Source: DASPKO01 sp035628055 (lineage in GTDB: Bacteria; Planctomycetota; Phycisphaerae; Phycisphaerales; UBA1924). From it: a stretch of 5,275 nucleotides of DNA. The stretch is taken from assembly GCA_035628055.1 (NCBI GenBank), contig DASPKO010000129.1, positions 1-5,275 of the forward strand, in the 5' to 3' direction. Below are positions 1-4,607 of the stretch, piece after piece. The translations under genes were made by a program, and so were the position numbers. The notes below the pieces were generated by a model. It was not told the origin of the DNA and made no database searches. It worked only from the letters and a program-made list of their open reading frames with translations. How positions within the stretch are numbered: the stretch's first letter is position 1; each line of letters begins with the position of its first letter.

Positions 1-1025
1 TCGTACTCGTCGCGGATCTCGCCGACGATCTCCTCGACGATGTCCTCGATGGTGACTAGGCCGCTGGTGCCGCCGTACTCGTCGGCGACCATGGCGATGT
101 GGACCTTCTTCTCGAGCAGCTCGCGGAGGAGCTCGCGGACGGTCTTGGTCTCGGGGACGAAGAAGGCGGGGCGGAGGATGGAGCGGAGGTCGAAGGGGGT
201 GCCCGAGGGCCCGGCGCGGGACCCGTCGCCGGCGAGCCAGAGCATGAGGTCCTTGGCGTAGAAGATGCCGACGATGTTGTCGAGCGAGCCCTCGTAGACG
301 GGGATGCGCGAGTGCCCGATGGTGCGGATGGCGCGGATGATGGCGCCGAGCTCGTTGGTGAGCTCGAAGGCCTGGACCTCCGTGCGGGGCGTCATGACCT
401 GCTCGACGGTGAGGTTGCGGAACTCGACGACGGCCTCGATCATGTCGGCCTCGGACTCGTCGAGCTGGCCCTCGCGCTCCCCCTCCTCGACGACGGAGAG
501 GAGCTCGGCCTCGAGCACCTCGGACTGGTTCGAGGACTGCACGCCCGCGAGCCGCTTGACGACCTCGTCGACGAAGCGGGCGACGGCGCGCAGCGGCGTG
601 AGCATGAGGTAGAGGGCGCGGATGAGGTGGGAGTGGGAGTAGACCGCGCGCTCCCCGACGTGCCAGGCCAGGCTGGAGGCGAGGGCCACGTTTACCAGCC
701 AGAGAAGGGGTACCGCGATGGCCAGGCCGAGCGCCAGGTCGCGTGCCTGCGGGGCGGCGGCGGCGCGGGCGAGGGCGAGCTGCGCGACGAGGGCGAGGAC
801 GACGACGGCCTCGCAGAGGACGCGGACCAGGCCCAGGGGCCGCGCGTGCGCGGGAACGTCGGCGAGGATGGCCTGGACGCGCCGGGAGGCCCGGGGGCGG
901 CTGCGGAGCGAGGCGATCTCTTCAAGGGCGGCGCGCGCGAGATCGACCAGGGCCAGGTGGAGCGTGGCGAAGAGGGCCCCGGCGAGCAGGGCGGCGAGGG
1001 CGATCCAGACGGGGGAGGGTGTCAA
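1..1025 (-). CDS. Hemolysin/CorC-family membrane protein with paired CBS domains (C-terminus beyond left edge)
   Basis: This is the N-terminal 341 residues of a CNNM/DUF21–CBS protein, a family of inner-membrane proteins linked to Mg2+/Co2+ transport or resistance and historically called hemolysin C or CorC. Three hydrophobic segments lie at about residues 6-27, 65-88 and 95-120, with a weaker one near 132-151. The cytosolic CBS pair follows. CBS1 (about 198-262) contains EQVMTPRTEV, HSRIPVY and IVGIFYAKDLM. CBS2 (from about 283) contains ETKTVRELL and the family signature MVADEYGGTSGLVTIEDIVEEIVGEI, given here in pieces as MVADEYGGTSG and LVTIEDIVEEIVGEI. The usual C-terminal CorC/HlyC domain is cut off by the window. 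The start is set at TTG 1025 because no ATG or GTG lies in frame between it and the ybeY stop region; no clear Shine-Dalgarno precedes it, so the start is moderately uncertain. It lies 64 bases downstream of ybeY on the same strand, a common arrangement that suggests co-transcription. The transported ion cannot be read from the sequence. Confidence 0.93.
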   Translation of the reverse strand, partial: MTPSPVWIALAALLAGALFATLHLALVDLARAALEEIASLRSRPRASRRVQAILADVPAHARPLGLVRVLCEAVVVLALVAQLALARAAAAPQARDLALGLAIAVPLLWLVNVALASSLAWHVGERAVYSHSHLIRALYLMLTPLRAVARFVDEVVKRLAGVQSSNQSEVLEAELLSVVEEGEREGQLDESEADMIEAVVEFRNLTVEQVMTPRTEVQAFELTNELGAIIRAIRTIGHSRIPVYEGSLDNIVGIFYAKDLMLWLAGDGSRAGPSGTPFDLRSILRPAFFVPETKTVRELLRELLEKKVHIAMVADEYGGTSGLVTIEDIVEEIVGEIRDEY

Positions 1026-1044
1026 GGTGGGGTGCGGGTGAAGA

Positions 1045-1093
1045 GGTGTCGAGGTGTCGGGGTGTCGGGGTGTCGGGAACGTCAGGGTGTCAG
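1045..1093. repeat. Tandem octamer array GGTGTCGR between ybeY and the CorC-type gene
   Basis: Four head-to-tail octamers occupy 1045-1076: one GGTGTCGA and three GGTGTCGG. After a diverged unit (1077-1084) a fifth related copy, GGTGTCAG, lies at 1086-1093. A further GGGTGTCA is at 1017-1024. The ybeY stop codon (1092-1090) lies within the 1086-1093 copy, and the proposed TTG start of the next gene overlaps the copy at 1017-1024. No function can be assigned. The units are too short and contiguous for CRISPR. Confidence 0.85.
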
Positions 1094-1626
1094 GCGTACG
1101 TCGGGCCGACGCCGATGGCGATGAGGATGTCGTCCTCGCACCGGTGCATGCGCGCGGCGGCGGCCTCGTCGTGGTCGTCGTGCCCGAGACAGTGGAGGAC
1201 GCCGTGGAGCGCGTAGAGCAGGAGCTCGCGTTCGAGGGGGTGGGCGCGTCGGTCGGCCTGGCGGCGGGCCTCGTCGACGCAGAGCAGGAGGTCGGCGTCG
1301 AGGCGGCCCCCGGAGTCCGCGGGTGGTGAGAGGTCGAAGGTCAGAACGTCGGTGGTGCCGGCGTGGCCGGCGTAGTCCCGGTTGGCGCGGGACATCTCGG
1401 CATCGGCCACGAGGCGGAGGCGCACCTCGCCGGGCGTGCCCAGGTGAGCGAGCGCGGCCTCGAGGCGGGCGGAAAGCCAGCGGAGCTGGGGCGGGCCGAG
1501 GAGCCGGTCCGGGTCGGCGATCTCGGCCCGGGCGTGCGCGGGTGGGGCGACCGCGGGCCCGGGGCGCTCAAGCGCTTCCCGGCCCGCGCGAGGCTGTGGG
1601 GGTTCTGTGGCGGCGGCGTCGTCCAT
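1090..1626 (-). CDS. ybeY: Endoribonuclease YbeY (rRNA maturation factor), variant active-site set
   Basis: The protein is 178 residues and belongs to the UPF0054/YbeY family of single-strand-specific metal-dependent endoribonucleases, which act in 16S rRNA 3' maturation and ribosome quality control. Recognisable blocks are VRLRLVADAEMSRANRDYAG (69-86), GTTDVLTFDL (90-99), the acidic strand LDADLLLCVDEA (109-120) and the metal motif HGVLHCLGHDDH (141-152). H141 and H145 match the first two zinc ligands. The position of the third E. coli ligand (H124) is D151, with a histidine one residue later. The highly conserved arginine of E. coli (R59, in the YR of the block before PTNVLSF) is alanine here (A86). 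As I remember them, Bacteroidetes homologues show similar changes, so this is probably a lineage variant rather than an inactive copy. About 33 N-terminal residues are Pro/Ala-rich and extra to the family. The start ATG 1626 has no obvious Shine-Dalgarno; the frame stays open far upstream, but that region contains the EEP gene. Immediately downstream is the CorC-type gene, a conserved neighbour. Confidence 0.93.
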   Translation of the reverse strand: MDDAAATEPPQPRAGREALERPGPAVAPPAHARAEIADPDRLLGPPQLRWLSARLEAALAHLGTPGEVRLRLVADAEMSRANRDYAGHAGTTDVLTFDLSPPADSGGRLDADLLLCVDEARRQADRRAHPLERELLLYALHGVLHCLGHDDHDEAAAARMHRCEDDILIAIGVGPTYA

Positions 1627-1724
1627 CGGCGTCGGGGGTGTGAACCGCCCGATCAGCAAGTGTACGGCGCGCGCCGGGCGCGTGCTAGGACCGATAGGGA
1701 GTTGTTGGGGACGGCGGGGGGGAA

Positions 1725-1751
1725 GGCACGGAGGCACGGAGGCACGGAGGC
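1725..1751. repeat. Tandem octamer array GGCACGGA in the EEP–ybeY gap
   Basis: Three exact copies of GGCACGGA occupy 1725-1748, followed by a partial unit (GGC), inside the 146-base gap between the EEP stop and the ybeY start. On the minus strand it reads TCCGTGCC. It is closely related to the GGCACGAA array at 3022-3045, which also sits between two genes of the same orientation. Its function is unknown. Apart from this array the gap holds only a short GC palindrome near 1666-1682. Confidence 0.85.
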
Positions 1752-1772
1752 GGGCGGCGGGACCGGGGGCGA

Positions 1773-2897
1773 TCAGGGGCGGCGGGCAAGGACGGCCAGG
1801 ACGGGGCGATGGTCGGAGCCGGTGTCGGGCCCCGCGCGCGCGAGGGTGCAGGTGAGCTCGGGCGAGAAATAGACGTGATCGATGCGGATGCCGGGCAGGT
1901 GCCGGAGGCGTGTGACGCGGCACCAGGTGTGCCCCAGCCCACGCCCCGCGGCGGCGTGGGCCTCGCGCAAGCCGGTGGCGCGAAGCCAGGCGTGCTGGGG
2001 CGTGCGGGTGGTGGAGTTGAAGTCGCCGGCGAGGACGAGGGGGGCGGCGCGACGGGGAACGTGGCGGGCGAGGGCAGCTATCTGGCGGCGCTGCGCGGCG
2101 AGGTCGGCGGGGCGGTCGGGCGTGGAGAGGTGGAGGCAGCGGATGGCGATCGGACGGCCATCGAGCAGGAGATGGGCGGTGAGCTGGGGCATGGGGCCGA
2201 GCTCGGGCTCCGGGTCGAGGGCGGGCGCGCCCCCGGACGGTCCGGTGAGGAGAGCGCGCTTGGAGAAGATGGCCTGGCCCATGGGGTCGGTGCGGGGGGC
2301 TTCGAGGCGGTAGGGGTATTCGGCGGAGAGTTCCTCGAGCAGTGCCCGGGACCAGGCGGGCGTGTATTCCTGGAACGCGATGACATCGGGGTCGGCGGCG
2401 CGGAGGTGGGCGAGGGCCGCGGCGGGGTCCGGGTTGAGATAGAGCAGGTTGATGCTGAGGAGGCGGAGGGACTCGCCCGCCGGCGCCGGCGGGCGCTTGG
2501 GGAGGTAAGCGGCCGCGGCGGGCGCGAGCGTGAAAACCAGCGCTGGCAGCGTGAAGAGAAGGAGGCGGCGGGCGCGCAGGAGAATGGCCAGGAGTGCGAG
2601 GGCGAGGAGGCCCAGGCCCGCCTGGAAGAGAAAAGTGCGGATCATGAACGCGACCCAGATGGCGGGGTCGAGGGAGGGCGGGGCGCCGGGCCCGGCCGGG
2701 ATGAGATACGCGAAGAGGAGCGCGAGGTAGCCGAGCGCCAGGGCGGTGGTGGAGGGGCGGAGGAGCGTGCGCGGGAGGATCGGGCGCCGGGAGGGACGGG
2801 GTGGCGGAGTGGGCGTGGAGACGAGGGCGGGGACGGACACGGGCGCTGGGATGGAGTGGAGCGCGGGGCCCGGTGGGGGCCGGTGGGGAGTTGTCAT
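1773..2897 (-). CDS. Membrane-anchored endonuclease/exonuclease/phosphatase (EEP) family protein
   Basis: This 374-residue protein belongs to the EEP superfamily (DNase I, exonuclease III and inositol phosphatase fold) of Mg2+-dependent phosphodiesterases and phosphatases. A Pro-rich cytosolic leader (1-50) is followed by three hydrophobic segments at about 52-69, 78-108 and 112-131, then the catalytic domain (145-374). All EEP motifs are visible: LSINLLY with N150, VIAFQEY with E177, CLHLSTP with H256, LAGDFNST with D292 and N294, GIRIDHVYFS with D340, and GSDHRPVLAV with D362 and H363. The catalytic set therefore looks intact. With three membrane segments and a cytosolic N-terminus the domain would lie outside the cytoplasmic membrane, but that topology is inferred. 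The substrate (nucleic acid, phospholipid or other phosphodiester) cannot be told. The start ATG 2897 is chosen as the first ATG; there is no clear Shine-Dalgarno and the next in-frame ATG would delete the first membrane helix. It lies between ybeY and the repressor with gaps of 146 and 280 bases, so its membership in a tight operon is doubtful. Confidence 0.9.
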   Translation of the reverse strand: MTTPHRPPPGPALHSIPAPVSVPALVSTPTPPPRPSRRPILPRTLLRPSTTALALGYLALLFAYLIPAGPGAPPSLDPAIWVAFMIRTFLFQAGLGLLALALLAILLRARRLLLFTLPALVFTLAPAAAAYLPKRPPAPAGESLRLLSINLLYLNPDPAAALAHLRAADPDVIAFQEYTPAWSRALLEELSAEYPYRLEAPRTDPMGQAIFSKRALLTGPSGGAPALDPEPELGPMPQLTAHLLLDGRPIAIRCLHLSTPDRPADLAAQRRQIAALARHVPRRAAPLVLAGDFNSTTRTPQHAWLRATGLREAHAAAGRGLGHTWCRVTRLRHLPGIRIDHVYFSPELTCTLARAGPDTGSDHRPVLAVLARRP

Positions 2898-3021
2898 GGG
2901 TCAGGGGGCCGTCACGGGCGGGGTTGAGCGATTCGGTGTGGGACCCGGGCGGAAGTACAGGGAGCGGGCGCGCGGAGTTCGGGGGGAACCGGAGGGACGG
3001 GGCGGGGGCACGGGGCGCGGG

Positions 3022-3045
3022 GGCACGAAGGCACGAAGGCGCGAG
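3022..3045. repeat. Tandem octamer array GGCACGAA in the repressor–EEP gap
   Basis: There are two exact GGCACGAA units (3022-3037) and a degenerate third, GGCGCGAG (3038-3045). The array lies in the 280-base gap between the repressor stop and the EEP start. It differs by one base from the GGCACGGA array at 1725. The rest of the gap is GC-rich; I see no gene in it, only the 14-mer repeats and hairpin listed separately. Confidence 0.8.
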
Positions 3046-3082
3046 GACAGAGCGAGAGGGACGGATAGGACGCCGCTGGCCG

Positions 3083-3155
3083 GCGCTCGCGGCTCGAGCG
3101 CTCGGGCTGGTGCGACGCGGTCCCGTGCGCTCGCGGCCCGGGCGCACGCGGCTCG
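3083..3155. repeat. Three dispersed copies of a GC-rich 14-mer (GCGCWCGCGGCYCG)
   Basis: Copies are at 3083-3096 (GCGCTCGCGGCTCG), 3127-3140 (GCGCTCGCGGCCCG) and 3142-3155 (GCGCACGCGGCTCG). The first two differ at one position. The perfect 10-bp palindrome CGAGCGCTCG (3095-3104) overlaps the end of the first copy. The group lies just downstream of the repressor stop codon. Function is unknown; it looks like a degenerate intergenic repeat family, and could fold into alternative stems in RNA. Confidence 0.6.
3124..3148 (-). terminator. GC hairpin downstream of the repressor gene, possible terminator without U-tract
   Basis: CGTGCGC (3124-3130) and GCGCACG (3142-3148) form a perfect 7-bp stem around an 11-base loop, 29 bases past the repressor stop on its strand. 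No run of T follows, so this is not a canonical intrinsic terminator. It overlaps the second and third copies of the 14-mer repeat, so the stem may simply be a by-product of that repeat. Confidence 0.3.
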
Positions 3156-3177
3156 GGCGGCGCTCCCGCTGGTGGCC

Positions 3178-4458
3178 TCATCCCACGGCGCGGGTGACGC
3201 TGGTGGCGGCGTAGAGGCCGGCGATGGACTCGCGCGGGAGGAGCTGGGGGGGGTAGCTGGAGTTGAGGGGCTGGAGGCGGATGAGCTGCGAGCCGTCGGG
3301 CGCGGACTCGAAGTAGATGCGCTTGAACGTGGTCTGGTGGTCGGGCTCGAGGCGGACGAAGCAGTCGCACCCGGTCTTGACGGGTCGGGCCGGCGAGAAG
3401 ATGACAATGTCGCCCTCGCGATAGTCCGGGGCCATCGAGTCGCCCACGACCCGGGCGGCGAACGCGTCGGGGTCGGAGGTGTCGGGAGCGGGGACGTACT
3501 GGTCGGCGACTCGGGCGGGGTAGCCGAGGTCGGTGAAGTCGGCGGGGTAGCCGGCGGCGACGGAGTTGATGAGGGGGACGGCGACGGGGAGGTGGGGCGC
3601 CAGGGCGCGCGGGGGGCGGAACGCGGAAGCGGGCGCGTGGTCGCGGGCACCGGCGCCCCCCTGGTCCATGAGCGCGGCCTGGGGGTCGGTGCGCGCGGCG
3701 TCGGGGATGGAGGATGGCTCATCGGGGTCCAGGGGGGCGATGGCGTCGATGAGGCGCTTGAGCTCGCCGGAGCGGTAGAGGTCATCGAGCGAGGGGGGGC
3801 CGGGGAGCGCGGGGGGGCGCGGGGCGCGCGACGGCTGCGGTGCCGACGGAGATGAAGAGGCGGACGAAGAAGACAGAGATGTACTCGCCAGCGGGGCTCT
3901 CGGGGCGGGGGCGCGGAGGAGGTCGGAGGGGCGGGGTTGAGGGGGTGAGACGGGGGAAGGCGCGGGTGCGCGGGGCGCAAGTTGGGCGAGTCCCGGGAGG
4001 GGAGTGGGCTGGGCCGGGACATCGGTGGCGGTGGCGCCGGGAGCGGCGGTCGGCTCACCGGCGCGAAGGAGCTGGGCGAGGCGGCGTGCGGCGGCGTCGC
4101 GGGTGGCCAGCTCGGCCAGGCGGGCGCGGACCTCGGCCGGCGTGGAGTCCCAGCGCGCCGCGGTGACGAGCTCGGACTGGCGCAGCCCCAGCGCGGCCTC
4201 GAGACGGAGGAGGAGCTCGTGCCCGGGGGGCGCGAGCCGGCGGCCCGTCTCGATGAAGGAGAGGTAGGACTTGGTGCAGCCGGCGAGCTCGGCGAGGCGC
4301 GCGAGGGTGAGGCCGAGGCGGGCGCGGCGGGCGCGCAGCACTTGACCGACGTGGCTGATGGGAGGTGCTGGGGGCGGACCAGCCGGTGGGGCGGCGCCGG
4401 GGTGGGGATGGTCGCCGCGTGCGCGGCGTGGCGTTCGGTCGGGATGGCGGGAGCGCAT
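3178..4458 (-). CDS. LexA/CI-like transcriptional repressor: XRE helix-turn-helix plus S24 autoprotease domain
   Basis: The protein is 426 residues. After a basic, Pro-rich leader (1-33) comes an XRE helix-turn-helix at about 36-92 (VGQVLRARRARLGLTLARLA, then CTKSYLSFIETGRRL). A helical segment follows at 96-133, then a long linker rich in Pro, Ala and Ser (about 134-285). The C-terminal S24 (LexA/CI/UmuD) domain spans about 290-426. Its autocleavage site is visible as SVAAGYP, with Ala302-Gly303 matching the LexA Ala-Gly bond. The Ser/Lys dyad is S341 (VVGDSMAPDY) and K379 (TTFKRIYF). Gly-to-Ser is 38 residues and Ser-to-Lys 38, close to 34 and 37 in E. coli LexA. In this family RecA filaments or other stress cues trigger self-cleavage and loss of repression; whether that holds here is inference. 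The start ATG 4458 has AGGAG six bases upstream; the frame is open to 4587 but that part covers the promoter. It is divergent to the two-HTH gene at 4608 and probably autoregulated through the palindrome at 4545-4564. Confidence 0.92.
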   Translation of the reverse strand: MRSRHPDRTPRRARGDHPHPGAAPPAGPPPAPPISHVGQVLRARRARLGLTLARLAELAGCTKSYLSFIETGRRLAPPGHELLLRLEAALGLRQSELVTAARWDSTPAEVRARLAELATRDAAARRLAQLLRAGEPTAAPGATATDVPAQPTPLPGLAQLAPRAPAPSPVSPPQPRPSDLLRAPAPRAPLASTSLSSSSASSSPSAPQPSRAPRPPALPGPPSLDDLYRSGELKRLIDAIAPLDPDEPSSIPDAARTDPQAALMDQGGAGARDHAPASAFRPPRALAPHLPVAVPLINSVAAGYPADFTDLGYPARVADQYVPAPDTSDPDAFAARVVGDSMAPDYREGDIVIFSPARPVKTGCDCFVRLEPDHQTTFKRIYFESAPDGSQLIRLQPLNSSYPPQLLPRESIAGLYAATSVTRAVG

Positions 4459-4464
4459 CGCCTG

Positions 4465-4469
4465 CTCCT
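4465..4469 (-). promoter_or_regulatory. Ribosome binding site of the repressor gene
   Basis: The minus strand reads AGGAG, six bases before ATG 4458. It decides the start against two in-frame ATGs further upstream that lack such a site and would place coding sequence over the promoter and operator. Confidence 0.8.
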
Positions 4470-4503
4470 GTGCGCTGTTTGGTGGAGATACCTGACAGAC
4501 CCC

Positions 4504-4531
4504 TTGCGGAGTGTATTCCATCTGGTATAAC
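4504..4531 (+). promoter_or_regulatory. Candidate promoter of the two-HTH gene (extended -10)
   Basis: TTGCGG (4504-4509) serves as a weak -35, and TATAAC (4526-4531) as a good -10, with a 16-base spacer. TGG directly before the -10 makes an extended TGn element. Transcription would start near 4538, giving a leader of about 70 bases that contains the palindrome at 4545-4564. Its TATA core is the same four base pairs used by the minus-strand promoter. Confidence 0.5.
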
Positions 4532-4536
4532 TCCGC
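4506..4536. repeat. Inverted repeat GCGGAGT...ACTCCGC across the shared -10 region
   Basis: Perfect 7-bp arms, GCGGAGT (4506-4512) and ACTCCGC (4530-4536), are separated by 17 bases holding the TATA core. With a one-base bulge the arms extend by about three more pairs (TAT/ATA). It could be a second operator or a stem in RNA. It is the second symmetric element in this 149-base divergent region. Confidence 0.55.
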
Positions 4537-4553
4537 CAGCAGAGTGTTTACAA
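4524..4553 (-). promoter_or_regulatory. Candidate promoter of the repressor gene
   Basis: On the minus strand TTGTAA (4553-4548) is a -35 candidate and TATACC (4529-4524) a -10 candidate, with an 18-base spacer. Each matches the sigma-70 consensus at four of six positions. The -35 lies wholly inside the palindrome at 4545-4564, so a protein bound there would block the polymerase. The start near 4517 would give a leader of about 60 bases. Confidence 0.45.
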
Positions 4554-4564
4554 AAATGTGAACA
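4545..4564. promoter_or_regulatory. 20-bp palindrome, likely operator of the XRE–S24 repressor
   Basis: The sequence TGTTTACAAAAATGTGAACA has 8-bp arms (TGTTTACA / TGTGAACA) that mirror each other at seven of eight positions around AAAA. It is AT-rich in a strongly GC-rich neighbourhood. It covers the -35 of the repressor promoter and lies just after the predicted start of the plus-strand transcript. Dimeric XRE and LexA-type repressors bind such sites. It does not match the E. coli CTGT-N8-ACAG or the Bacillus GAAC-N4-GTTC box; its outer half-sites read GTT-N12-AAC. That this repressor binds here is inference from position. Confidence 0.6.
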
Positions 4565-4577
4565 GCGGCTTGGACTG

Positions 4578-4592
4578 CCGGCGGCACGCCGG
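4578..4592 (+). other. GC hairpin in the leader of the two-HTH gene
   Basis: CCGGCG (4578-4583) pairs with CGCCGG (4587-4592) around a three-base loop, ending four bases before the Shine-Dalgarno. In mRNA it could influence translation initiation; this is only a structural observation. Confidence 0.4.
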
Positions 4593-4595
4593 GAC

Positions 4596-4601
4596 GAGGA
4601 G
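4596..4601 (+). promoter_or_regulatory. Ribosome binding site of the two-HTH gene
   Basis: GAGGAG lies six bases before ATG 4608, ideal spacing, and is the main reason to choose that start over the later in-frame ATGs at 4734 and 4776. Confidence 0.7.
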
Positions 4602-4607
4602 CGGGTC

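Noticed and set aside
99..1124. Long plus-strand open frame opposite the CorC-type gene
   Set aside because: Its translation is repetitive Asp/Glu/Gly-rich, typical of the antisense of a GC-rich gene, while the minus strand shows clear CBS-domain motifs.
1659..1664. TACACT as a -10 for ybeY on the minus strand
   Set aside because: No acceptable -35 lies at a suitable distance, so it is not distinguishable from chance.
1666..1682. GC palindrome near 1670 as an intrinsic terminator of the EEP gene
   Set aside because: The stem is short with a minimal loop and no U-tract follows.
1725..1751. Octamer arrays as CRISPR
   Set aside because: The units are 8 bases, contiguous and without spacers, and there are no cas genes.
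1809..2927. Plus-strand 372-codon open frame opposite the EEP gene
   Set aside because: It has Gly/Glu-rich antisense composition and no motif; the opposite strand carries a complete set of EEP motifs.
1627..3147. Upstream extension of the ybeY frame (to a 685-codon frame)
   Set aside because: The extension is Pro/Arg/His-rich, overlaps the EEP gene in another frame and crosses a tandem repeat; only the last 178 codons look like a protein.
2746..3855. Plus-strand 369-codon open frame over the EEP–repressor gap
   Set aside because: It spans a gap and parts of two well-supported minus-strand genes, with low-complexity Gly/Arg/Val composition.
4459..4587. Longer repressor start at 4587
   Set aside because: It would cover the AT-rich promoter and palindrome, and ATG 4458 has a well-placed AGGAG.
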